From the NCBI RefSeq assembly GCF_019430885.1, contig NZ_JAHYBZ010000010.1, positions 1 to 64,000 of the forward strand: a DNA stretch of 64,000 nt. The letters are read 5' to 3'. Of the stretch, positions 22,943 to 30,206 are shown in pieces (within the stretch, counting starts at the first letter, position 1; each line of letters starts with the position of its first letter). This DNA is from Roseomonas alba. GTDB lineage: Bacteria > Pseudomonadota > Alphaproteobacteria > Acetobacterales > Acetobacteraceae. Below the pieces are notes generated by a model. That model saw only the letters and a list, made by a program, of their open reading frames with translations, did not search any database and was not told where the DNA came from. A program made the translations under genes and the position numbers.

Positions 22943-23257
22943 TCAGGCGGCCTTCTTCGCGGCGGCAGTGCCCTCGATGATGCCCATGATGTCGGACTCC
23001 TTCATGATCAGGAGCTCCTCGCCATCGAGCTTCACCTCGGTGCCCGACCACTTGCCGAACAGGATGCGGTCGCCGGCCTTCACGTCGAGCGGACGGACCT
23101 CGCCCTTGTCGTTGATGGTGCCGGAGCCGACGGAGACGACTTCGCCTTCCTGCGGCTTTTCCTTCGCGGTGTCGGGGATGATGATGCCGCCGGCGGTCTT
23201 CTCTTCCGCGGTGACGCGGCGAACCAGAACGCGGTCGTGCAGGGGACGGAAAGCCAT
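22943..23257 (-). CDS. groS: Co-chaperonin GroES
   Basis: This 104-residue lid protein of the GroEL chamber contains the mobile loop ([21 protein letters not shown]) and the conserved core ([11 protein letters not shown]). AGGAGAGAGGA upstream supports the start at 23257. It is the first gene of the groSL operon, controlled by the promoter and CIRCE boxes at 23339-23429. Confidence 0.97.
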   Translation of the reverse strand: MAFRPLHDRVLVRRVTAEEKTAGGIIIPDTAKEKPQEGEVVSVGSGTINDKGEVRPLDVKAGDRILFGKWSGTEVKLDGEELLIMKESDIMGIIEGTAAAKKAA

Positions 23258-23338
23258 GATGTCCTCTCTCTCCTGAGCCTCGGGTTGATGACGGCTCGCC
23301 CTGGGAAGCCTGGCCGGTCGTCCGGAACGCCCCGGCCG

Positions 23339-23365
23339 TTAGCACTCCCCCCAGAGGAGTGCCAG
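23339..23365 (-). promoter_or_regulatory. CIRCE operator 1 (HrcA) downstream of the groS promoter
   Basis: TTAGCACTC (23339-23347), nine bases, then GAGTGCCAG (23357-23365). This matches TTAGCACTC-N9-GAGTGCTAA with two mismatches in one arm. It starts two bases after the -10 hexamer on the minus strand, so bound HrcA would cover the transcription start. Confidence 0.85.
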
Positions 23366-23367
23366 CG

Positions 23368-23395
23368 ATCTAAGCCGCCGCTCCGGCACAGTCAA
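23368..23395 (-). promoter_or_regulatory. Sigma-70 type promoter of groSL
   Basis: On the minus strand TTGACT (23390-23395) is followed after 16 bases by TTAGAT (23368-23373). The promoter is framed by two CIRCE boxes, one on each side. Confidence 0.7.
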
Positions 23396-23402
23396 GCGTT
23401 TG

Positions 23403-23429
23403 GCAGCACTCGCCGAGCGAGAGTGCTAA
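23403..23429 (-). promoter_or_regulatory. CIRCE operator 2 (HrcA) upstream of the groS promoter
   Basis: GCAGCACTC (23403-23411), nine bases, then a perfect GAGTGCTAA (23421-23429). It lies seven bases upstream of the -35 hexamer. Two CIRCE boxes flanking one promoter are less usual than the single box seen in most genomes. Confidence 0.85.
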
Positions 23430-23485
23430 TGGCCTGAAACTAAAAGATTTATCTTGCGTTTGGGTGCAGCGCACATGTCATCCTG

Positions 23486-23839
23486 GTGACAGATGGCGCA
23501 GCAACAGCCGTCGAAGAAGACAGGAACCGCACGGCAGACCACTCCCAAGGGAAAGGATTGCAAACGGTGCTGCAGGGACTGGAACCGATCCTCCGTATCC
23601 CCGACTGGCGGATGACCACCGCCGAGTTGCTCTACCACCTGCCGGACCACCCGCATGTCCTGCAGGCCTATATTTGGCAGAAGGTGGACCTGGCGCCGGA
23701 GTTCCCGGAACTGACCCGGTTCCTGGATTTCTGGCAGCGCGAGATCGAGGGGCCGCTGCATTCGGTGCGCGTCGCATCGGCCGCGCTGACCCGGGCAGCG
23801 GAGCTGAAATTCGCGAACGGGGTCTTCACGTTGCATTAG
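23486..23839 (+). CDS. usg: Usg family protein
   Basis: The conserved part, from DWRMTTAELLYHLPDHPHVL to DFWQREIEGPLHSVRVA and KFANGVFTLH, matches the alphaproteobacterial Usg protein, named from the trp operon region of some species. Its biochemical role is not established. The given start is GTG at 23486 (117 residues), but the family is nearer 90 residues. A TTG or GTG within the run after AAGGGAAAGG at about 23547-23555 is a plausible alternative. It is divergent from groSL and is followed by a strong hairpin. Confidence 0.85.
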   Translation: MTDGAATAVEEDRNRTADHSQGKGLQTVLQGLEPILRIPDWRMTTAELLYHLPDHPHVLQAYIWQKVDLAPEFPELTRFLDFWQREIEGPLHSVRVASAALTRAAELKFANGVFTLH

Positions 23840-23845
23840 GGCCGG

Positions 23846-23876
23846 CGGCCACTCCCCAACCGAAAGGGAGTGGCCG
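23846..23876. terminator. Bidirectional hairpin after usg
   Basis: CGGCCACTCCC (23846-23856) pairs perfectly with GGGAGTGGCCG (23866-23876) over 11 bp with a 9-nt loop. It begins 7 bp after the usg stop and 16 bp before the end of the convergent 40-residue gene, so it may end both transcripts. No T-run is visible. Confidence 0.6.
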
Positions 23877-23891
23877 ACCCACCGAGTCGCC

Positions 23892-24014
23892 CTACTGCCG
23901 GGACCGCGCCGTCTGCGCCTGGACCTGTTGTGCGGCCTGCGCCAACTGGACATTGGCGGGCGTTGCGGCGGCGCCGGCCAGCAGCATGTCGCGGCGGGTG
24001 GATTGATTGGACAT
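23892..24014 (-). CDS. 40-residue twin-arginine-like peptide
   Basis: This very short frame starts MSNQSTRRDMLLAGAAAT and continues with a Gln/Ala-rich tail (NVQLAQAAQQVQAQ). The STRRDMLLAG part has the look of a Tat signal peptide with its hydrophobic core, but almost no mature protein follows. GGGGAC 8 bases upstream is a weak ribosome site. It may be a small exported or membrane-associated peptide, or the remnant of a deleted Tat substrate. Confidence 0.5.
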   Translation of the reverse strand: MSNQSTRRDMLLAGAAATPANVQLAQAAQQVQAQTARSRQ

Positions 24015-24249
24015 CCGGTTCGTCCCCAACTCAATGCGGCGTCATCCGCTCAAGCTTTGTCCCGCCCGGCCGGGTGGGTGCTCGATGGTGGCCGCGCAAC
24101 CAGACGATAGCGTTCCGCCCCGTCGGGGCATGGAATAGCGTGTAGCAGTCCGATCCAGATCGCGTGCATCCATCAGCGGTTGGGAGAATGGCCGCCGCCA
24201 CGTCGGCAAGGCGTCTTGGCGCGAGGCGGACCCTCTCGCCGGGCGCGCC

Positions 24250-24522
24250 CTACCCCCCGCTGATCCAGGTCATCACCAGCATCTCGCCGCGCGGCGGGAT
24301 CGGGGTGTCGAGCCGGGCACGTTCGCCATCGACGAAGATGTTGAGGTGCCGGCGGATCGCCGGCGTCGAATCGCACAGCCGGTCCGCCATCCCCGGCCAC
24401 AGCCGATCCAGCGCCGCGATTGCCTCCGCCACCGTTCCCGCTGTCACCTCGGCCTGCCGCGGAGCGCCGGGGAACAGACGGCGCAGCGCCTCGGGCAACA
24501 GGACCGTGACCGGGTCAGCCAT
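24250..24522 (-). CDS. MoaD/ThiS-like ubiquitin-fold sulfur carrier
   Basis: This 90-residue beta-grasp protein (MADPVTVLLPEALRRLFPG...) ends in ...MTWISGG. The terminal Gly-Gly is the feature that E1-like enzymes adenylate and thiocarboxylate in MoaD and ThiS. The segment HLNIFVDGERARL matches the family's core strands. It overlaps the upstream BNR-propeller gene by 8 bp and is last in an ArsR-AHSA1-BNR-MoaD operon. No MoaE, MoeB or ThiF gene is nearby, so the acceptor pathway is unknown. A role in molybdopterin or thiamine synthesis is not implied by context. Confidence 0.85.
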   Translation of the reverse strand: MADPVTVLLPEALRRLFPGAPRQAEVTAGTVAEAIAALDRLWPGMADRLCDSTPAIRRHLNIFVDGERARLDTPIPPRGEMLVMTWISGG

Positions 24523-25597
24523 CGCGGACCAGCGTCTCGACGCTGAGGATGGTCGGCAGGTGTTCGGCGATGCAGGTCCAGGCCTCGCCCTCATCGGCGC
24601 TGGCGTAGAGCCCGCCGCCGCTGGTGCCGAAATACACCCCGGCCGGGTCCAGCCGGTCCGCCGCCATGGCCCGCCGCATCACCCCGAAATAGGCGTGCTG
24701 CTGCGGCAACCCGTCGCGCAGGGCCTGCCAGTTCGCACCCGCGTCGCGCGTGCGCCACACCGCCGCCGCGGCATCGGGCATGTAGCGCCCGGCCTGATCG
24801 CCGTTCAGCGGCAGCAGATACAGCGTATCGGGGTCGCGCGGATGCGCCACCGCGGGAAAGCCGAAAGAGGACGGCAGCCCGGCCTCGATGCTGGTCCAGA
24901 CCCGCCCGCCATCCTCGCTGCGGTACATGCCGCAATGGTTCTGCTGATAGAGCCGGTCCGGCATGCCCGCCGCCATGGCCAGGGCATGAACGCACTGGCC
25001 GTGCTCGGGATAGCGCTGCTCCTCCGGCGCGTAATCCTGTCGCGTGCCGCGGTTGCGCGGGGCCCAGGTCGCACCCCCATCCTCGGTCGCGAAGACGCCC
25101 GCCACCGAGATCGCCACCCACAGCCGGTCCGCATCCGCCGGATGCGGCAGGATGCCGTGCAGGATCATGCCCCCGCCGCCAGGCTGCCAGTCGGCGCGGC
25201 TCGGATGGCTGGTCAGGCCGGTCACCTGTGTCCAGGTCTCGCCCCGGTCGTCGCTGCGGAACAGCCCGGCCGGCTCGACCCCGCACCACAGCGTCCCGTC
25301 CGGCCCCAACGCCAGCGACCAAGCCGCCTTGATCGGCGTCTCCCCGGCCGGATAAGCAAGCCCGGTGCTGGAATGCGTCCAGCTCTCCCCGACATCGGTC
25401 GACCGCCACACCGCCGGCCCGAACCATTCATTCCCGCCGGCGGCCCAGATCGTCCCGGTCGCGGGGTCGGCAATGACATGGTTGATCGGCCAGGTCTCGC
25501 AGAACGGCCCGCGCAGCGCCCAGTCGCGGCGATCCCCATCGCCATCCAGAATGAAGGCGCCCTTCTTGGTGCCGAGCAGCAGCTTCACCTGCGTCAT
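24515..25597 (-). CDS. BNR/Asp-box beta-propeller protein (sialidase/YCF48-like fold)
   Basis: This 360-residue protein has six Asp-box motifs (S-x-D-x-G-x-x-W): STDVGESW, SDDRGETW, TEDGGATW, SEDGGRVW, TRDAGANW and SADEGEAW. They predict a six-bladed or larger beta-propeller. There is no signal peptide, so it is probably cytoplasmic. The catalytic residues of true sialidases are not evident, so an enzymatic call is not justified. The start overlaps the AHSA1 gene stop by 4 bp, and its end overlaps the MoaD-like gene by 8 bp. Confidence 0.85.
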   Translation of the reverse strand: MTQVKLLLGTKKGAFILDGDGDRRDWALRGPFCETWPINHVIADPATGTIWAAGGNEWFGPAVWRSTDVGESWTHSSTGLAYPAGETPIKAAWSLALGPDGTLWCGVEPAGLFRSDDRGETWTQVTGLTSHPSRADWQPGGGGMILHGILPHPADADRLWVAISVAGVFATEDGGATWAPRNRGTRQDYAPEEQRYPEHGQCVHALAMAAGMPDRLYQQNHCGMYRSEDGGRVWTSIEAGLPSSFGFPAVAHPRDPDTLYLLPLNGDQAGRYMPDAAAAVWRTRDAGANWQALRDGLPQQHAYFGVMRRAMAADRLDPAGVYFGTSGGGLYASADEGEAWTCIAEHLPTILSVETLVRDG

Positions 25598-26040
25598 GCC
25601 ATTCCCTCCGTTGCGAAGCGCGCCGCGAGGCGCTCGAGCGATTCCGTCCAGCCCCGCGTATGGCGCGTCGCCGTCGCCTCATCGGCGAAGCGGTCATGGG
25701 TCAGGGTCAGTTCCGTGCCTTCGGGGATTGCCCGCAGGCGCACGGTGACGCGGGATTCCCGTTCGGGTGCGTTCTGCCAGGCCCAGGTGAAGACCAAGCC
25801 CTGGTCGGGCGTGATGTCGAGGTAGCGGCCTGCCACCTCATGTCGCCCGCCATTGTCCTCGCGCAGCACCACCCGGAAGCTGCCGCCGGGGCGGGCATCG
25901 ACCTCGGCCTCCTCCACCCGCGTATGGTGCGGCCCGAACCAGGTCGCGAGCGTCTCCGCCATGGTCCAGGCGGCGAAGACGCGCTCGGGTGCCGCGCGCA
26001 GCCGGCGCACCAGGGTCAGGCTCGGCGCCACCACGGTCAC
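25594..26040 (-). CDS. SRPBCC/AHSA1 domain protein
   Basis: This 148-residue START-like fold protein of the Aha1-C (activator of Hsp90 ATPase homology) group has the typical VRRLRAAPERVFAAWTMAETLATWFGP opening and the closing HTRGWTESLERLAARF. Such proteins bind hydrophobic ligands and are often encoded directly after an ArsR-type regulator, as here (4-bp overlap). The ligand is unknown. Confidence 0.9.
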   Translation of the reverse strand: MTVVAPSLTLVRRLRAAPERVFAAWTMAETLATWFGPHHTRVEEAEVDARPGGSFRVVLREDNGGRHEVAGRYLDITPDQGLVFTWAWQNAPERESRVTVRLRAIPEGTELTLTHDRFADEATATRHTRGWTESLERLAARFATEGMA

Positions 26041-26369
26041 AGCTTGCGCTCCAGCGCGGCGGCCAGGCGGTCGAGGCTCTCCTCCCAGAAGCGGGCGTAG
26101 CGCTGCAGCCAGGTCATGGCGTCCTCCAGCGGTGCGGCGACCAATCGGCAGGTGACGGTCCGCCCGGTCTTCTGCCGCGCGACGAGACCCGCCCCCTCCA
26201 GCACATCCAGATGCTTCATCACCGCCGGCAGCGACATGGGCAACGGGCGGGCGAGTTCGCTGACGGTCAGCCCGTCACTCTCGGCAAGCCGCGCCAACAA
26301 GGCCCGGCGGGTGGGGTCGGTCAGTGCGCCGAAGATGCGGTCGAGCGGTTGATGCTGATGATGAACCAT
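26037..26369 (-). CDS. ArsR-family transcriptional regulator
   Basis: This 110-residue winged helix-turn-helix protein (GALTDPTRRALLARL, then LARPLPMSLPAVMKHLDVLEGAGLV) lacks the metal-binding ELCVC motif, so it belongs to the non-metal ArsR branch paired with AHSA1 proteins. The start is MVHHQHQPLDRIF at 26369. A near-palindrome TTAAGTTAA (26369-26377) abuts the start codon and could be its own operator. It heads the four-gene operon and is divergent from the ABC-F gene. Confidence 0.9.
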   Translation of the reverse strand: MVHHQHQPLDRIFGALTDPTRRALLARLAESDGLTVSELARPLPMSLPAVMKHLDVLEGAGLVARQKTGRTVTCRLVAAPLEDAMTWLQRYARFWEESLDRLAAALERKL

Positions 26370-26499
26370 TAAGTTAAGTATTTGCGCGGAGACGGGCCGC
26401 ACGTCAAATGCAAAGCAGATCGTTCGGGTCGGCGGCCTCTTGCGGCATCGCCGAAACCCTCATCGCAAATTCCCAGACAGGCGTTAAAACCCCGCCCCC

Positions 26500-28365
26500 A
26501 TGACCGTCCTTTCCATCCGCGACCTGACCATCCGCGTCGCCGGCCGGCCGCTGCTGGACGGCGCCAACCTGCAGATCGACGACGGCCGCAAGGTCGGACT
26601 GGTCGGGCGCAACGGCGCAGGCAAGTCCACCCTGCTGCGCGCCATCACCCGCGACCTCCAGCCGGATGGCGGAGAGATCCGCCTCGCCCAGCGCGCCCGC
26701 ATGGCCCATGTGGCACAGGAAGCCCCGGGCGGGGATGAGTGCCTGCTCGATGTCGTGCTCGCCGCCGACACCGAGCGCGCCGCGCTGCTCGCTGAGGCCG
26801 ACAGCCACCCCGACCCCACGCGCCTCGCCGAGATTCATGACCGGCTGATCGCCATCCGCGCCGACAGCGCGCCGGCGCGGGCAGGCGCGATCCTCTCCGG
26901 TCTCGGCTTCGATGCAGGGGCGCAGGCGCGCGCGTCGCGCGAATTCTCCGGCGGCTGGCGCATGCGCGTGGCGCTGGCCCGCGCGCTGTTCCTCGAACCC
27001 GAATTGCTGCTGCTGGACGAGCCGACCAACCACCTCGACCTCGAAGCGACCATGTGGCTGGAATCCTGGCTGCAGCGCTTCTCCGGCGCGGCCATCGTGG
27101 TCAGCCACGATCGCGGGCTGCTGGAACGCTGCGTCGATTCCATCGCGCATCTCGATCAGCAGAAGATCACCCTCTACCAGGGCAACTTCGCCACTTTCGT
27201 GCGTATGCGCGCCGAACGCGCAGCGCAGCAGGCCGCCGCCAACGAGCGCATCGCCGCCGAGCGCGCGCATATCCAATCCTTCATCGACCGCTTCCGCTAC
27301 AAGGCGTCCAAGGCCCGCCAGGCGCAGTCCCGCATCAAGGCACTGGAACGCATGCCGCCGATCGAGGCGGTGGTCGAGGATACCCCCGTCCGCTTCGCCT
27401 TCCCCTCGCCGGACGAGCTGCCGCCGCCGATCCTGTCCCTGAATGGCTGCTCGGTCGGCTATGGTGGCCCGCCCATCCTGCGCAACCTGACCCTGCGTCT
27501 GGATCAGGACGACCGCATCGCGCTGCTCGGCGCCAATGGCAACGGCAAGTCCACCCTGGCGAAGCTGATCGCCGGGCGCCTGACCGCCGAGGGCGGCACG
27601 CAGTTCCGCAACGCGCGCCTGCGGGTCGGCTATTTCGCCCAGCACCAGGCCGAGGAGCTGGACCTGTCCGGCACGCCGCTGACCCATATGCAGGCCGCCC
27701 TGCCCAAGGCGACCGAGACGCAATGCCGGTCCCAGCTCGCCCGCTTCGGCCTCGACGCCGACCGCGCCGACAACCGCATCACGGCGCTGTCGGGCGGCGA
27801 GAAGGCCCGCCTGCTACTGGCGCTCACCACGCGCGACGCGCCGCAGTTGCTGATCCTCGACGAACCGACCAACCATCTCGACATCGATGCGCGCGAGGCG
27901 CTGGTGAAGGCCCTCGCCGACTACAATGGCGCCGTGGTGCTCATCACCCACGACCCGCATCTGGTGGAACTCGCCGCCGACCGGCTGTGGCTGGTGGCGG
28001 ACGGGACGGTGAGCAGCTTCGACGGCGACCTTGATGATTATCGTGCACTGCTCGCCGAACGCGCGCGCGGCGGGGCCAAGGCCGACACCGGCGACGCCCG
28101 GGCCGAGGCGCGCCGCGAACGCGCCGGCACGCGCGTCGCCACCGCGCCCCTGCGCGCCCGGCTGAAGGACGTCGAAGCCGCGCTCGATCGGCTGTCGCGC
28201 GAGGATGCGTTGATCGAGAAGCGCCTCGCCGACCCTGCGACCTATGCGCGCTTCAAGCCCGAGGACATCACCTGGGCCAATACCCGCCGCGCCGCGATCG
28301 CGAAGGATGTCGCGGCGCTGGAAGAGGAGTGGCTGGAACTGTCGGCGCAACTCGACGCGGCGTGA
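26500..28365 (+). CDS. ABC-F family ATP-binding protein
   Basis: This 621-residue soluble protein has two ABC ATPase domains and no membrane segment. The first Walker A is GRNGAGKST near residue 38 and the second GANGNGKST near 346. The domains are joined by the ABC-F linker rich in Arg/Lys (ERAHIQSFIDRFRYKASKAR), and the signature LSGGEKARLLLAL and DEPTNHLD follow. The C-terminal coiled coil (RLKDVEAALDRLSRE...) resembles YheS/Uup. ABC-F proteins act on ribosomes or help with stalled translation. Antibiotic resistance is not implied. Confidence 0.92.
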   Translation: MTVLSIRDLTIRVAGRPLLDGANLQIDDGRKVGLVGRNGAGKSTLLRAITRDLQPDGGEIRLAQRARMAHVAQEAPGGDECLLDVVLAADTERAALLAEADSHPDPTRLAEIHDRLIAIRADSAPARAGAILSGLGFDAGAQARASREFSGGWRMRVALARALFLEPELLLLDEPTNHLDLEATMWLESWLQRFSGAAIVVSHDRGLLERCVDSIAHLDQQKITLYQGNFATFVRMRAERAAQQAAANERIAAERAHIQSFIDRFRYKASKARQAQSRIKALERMPPIEAVVEDTPVRFAFPSPDELPPPILSLNGCSVGYGGPPILRNLTLRLDQDDRIALLGANGNGKSTLAKLIAGRLTAEGGTQFRNARLRVGYFAQHQAEELDLSGTPLTHMQAALPKATETQCRSQLARFGLDADRADNRITALSGGEKARLLLALTTRDAPQLLILDEPTNHLDIDAREALVKALADYNGAVVLITHDPHLVELAADRLWLVADGTVSSFDGDLDDYRALLAERARGGAKADTGDARAEARRERAGTRVATAPLRARLKDVEAALDRLSREDALIEKRLADPATYARFKPEDITWANTRRAAIAKDVAALEEEWLELSAQLDAA

Positions 28366-28690
28366 GGTCCTGCCCCCTGGGGCTACCCTCGCCAAAGGCC
28401 GAAGGCCCTTCGCAGCAACCTGGATAGACCCGCTGAAGCGGCAACCGGAGGGGCCCTGCCCCTCCGAACCACCCCGCCAGGATGCTGGGCATCCTGGACC
28501 GCAATCCATTGGTACTGGGCACTGCAGGCATTCTACGCCCACCAAGCGCCCTTCCTGCGCAAGAGCGGGTTTCGGCATCCGTTCTGTCAGCGGCGCCCGG
28601 CGCCAAATCGAGGTTTCCAAAGGCCTTTCGGCCTTGGGTGGGTTGGTTTGGAGGGGCAAAGCCTCTCCAATTCTTCGGCGCAAGCGCCCG
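28366..28690. repeat. Paired-hairpin repeat field downstream of the ABC-F gene
   Basis: No gene is visible here. The field contains two oppositely oriented copies of a composite repeat. The inverted copy has a hairpin at 28393-28411 (AAAGGCC/GGCCCTT) and one at 28446-28466 (CGGAGGGGC, loop CCT, GCCCCTCCG). The direct copy has CCAAAGGCC...GGCCTTGGG at 28617-28637 and TTGGAGGGGC, loop AAA, GCCTCTCCAA at 28648-28670. About 80 bases before the direct copy resemble 62690-62804. Related fields occur at 37900-38130, 59427-59450 and 62369-62860. Confidence 0.75.
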
Positions 28691-28845
28691 CTTGGTCAGG
28701 AAGACCTTAGGGAGCCGCCATCTGACGCTCGGCAGCACGGGCCCGACGAGCGTCGAACCCAGCGCACAAGCGACCACGCCACCCGCAACCCATCAGCGGT
28801 GTTCCAGGGCCTTCGGCTTTTGGGTGAGGTCAACTCCGCCCGCCG

Positions 28846-29019
28846 TCACTGCGGCTTGCGCTTCTCCTGCGGACAGGCGCGAACCTTCTCGTCTTCCAGG
28901 GTCCGCCGCATGAAGGTCGGCCACAGGGCACGGCCGGTGGGCGGCTCCGGTGCGACATCCCGCTTCACCGGGACGCGGGCGGCCTGCTCGGCCGGCCGGG
29001 GTGGTGCGATGCTTTCCAT
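28846..29019 (-). CDS. Small basic hypothetical protein
   Basis: This 57-residue hydrophilic protein (MESIAPPRPAEQAARVPVKR... ending CPQEKRKPQ) is Pro-, Arg- and Lys-rich. It has no membrane segment or recognised domain. A good purine-rich site (GGGAGGGGCAGG) immediately precedes the ATG at 29019, which is the main support. It ends close to the repeat field and is divergent from the TctC gene at 29199. Confidence 0.45.
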   Translation of the reverse strand: MESIAPPRPAEQAARVPVKRDVAPEPPTGRALWPTFMRRTLEDEKVRACPQEKRKPQ

Positions 29020-29198
29020 CCTGCCCCTCCCACTGCTGGAAATCCGATCCAGCAAGCCCCAAGCCTAGGCACCCGCGGGCCAGAAATACAACGAAAGGAT
29101 GTGTGACATGCGCGCGGCACGACTGGACCGGCGCGGCACGATGCGCCAACACGGTCCGGTGATCGGCGCCGTCGCGCCACACGGGAGAGAGGTCCGCC

Positions 29199-30164
29199 AT
29201 GATCCGCCGCCGCGCGCTGCTCGCCACGCCCGTCATCGCCCTGCCCGCTATCGCCCAGGCCCAGGCTTGGCCGGCCCGCCCGGTGCGCATCGTGCTGGCC
29301 TATCCGCCGGGCGGATCGACCGACGTGCTGGCCCGCACCCTGGCCGCGGCGCTGCAGGACGCGATCCCGGGCAGCGCCTTCGTGGTGGACAACCGCCCCG
29401 GCGGTGCGGCCGTGGTGGGCACCCAGGCGGTCGCGCAGGCGGCGCCCGATGGCTACACGCTGGCGCTGGGCAACAACCAGACCCATGCGGCCAATGCCGC
29501 CATGCTGCGGTCCCTGCCCTATGACCCGGTCGCCGACTTCGCGCCGATCGCGCGACTTGCGGCCGTGCATCACGCGCTGGTGGTGCCCGCGAACGGGCCG
29601 CGGACGCTCGCCGAGCTCGCGGCCAAGGGCAAGAATGGCGGGCGCGTGACCTATGCGTCCTCCGGAGCCGGCTCGGCGAGCCACGTCATCGCCGAGACCT
29701 TCGTCCGCCGCGAGGGCATGAACGCGACCCACATCCCCTATCGCGGCGGCGCGCAGGCGACGACGGACACCGTTGCAGGCACGGTCGACTTCTTCGTCTC
29801 GACCTGGCCGCAGGTCGTGGCGCTTGTGAAGGACGGCCGCCTGCGGGCCCTCGGCATTGGGGCGCCGGCGCGACTGCCGGAAACCCCCGACGTGCCGACC
29901 TTCGCCGAGCTGAACGCGCAGGACCTGGCCGTGGACGCCTGGTTCGGCCTGTGGGCTCCGGCCCACGCCCCGGCCCCGGTCGTGACGCGCCTGTCCGACG
30001 CGTTGATGGGCATCCTCGCCCAGCCTGCGATGCGGGAAAGGCTGAACAGCCAGGGCTTCGTCGCGGCCCCGATGCCGGCTGAGCCCTTCGCGGCTTTCCA
30101 GCGCGAGGAAGTCGCGCGGTGGCAGCGCCTGGTGGATGTGACGGGCATCCGCATCGAAGGGTAA
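29199..30164 (+). CDS. TctC/Bug-family solute-binding protein
   Basis: This 321-residue periplasmic receptor has a signal peptide (MIRRRALLATPVIALPAIAQ). Motifs are LAYPPGGSTDVLARTLA, FVVDNRPGGAAVVG, PDGYTLALGNN and IPYRGGAQATTDTVAG. GGAGAGAGG upstream supports the start. It is an orphan receptor, with no TctAB genes nearby. It faces the CSS-EAL gene tail to tail with a 42-bp gap. The ligand is unknown. Confidence 0.93.
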   Translation: MIRRRALLATPVIALPAIAQAQAWPARPVRIVLAYPPGGSTDVLARTLAAALQDAIPGSAFVVDNRPGGAAVVGTQAVAQAAPDGYTLALGNNQTHAANAAMLRSLPYDPVADFAPIARLAAVHHALVVPANGPRTLAELAAKGKNGGRVTYASSGAGSASHVIAETFVRREGMNATHIPYRGGAQATTDTVAGTVDFFVSTWPQVVALVKDGRLRALGIGAPARLPETPDVPTFAELNAQDLAVDAWFGLWAPAHAPAPVVTRLSDALMGILAQPAMRERLNSQGFVAAPMPAEPFAAFQREEVARWQRLVDVTGIRIEG

Positions 30165-30206
30165 GCTACGGCAGGGAAGAACGCTGCGCGCCTGTCCGGT
30201 CCAGGG

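Noticed and set aside
26369..26383. TTAAGTTAAG tandem as a promoter -10 or operator
   Set aside because: Too short and too close to the ArsR start to assign; mentioned only with the gene.
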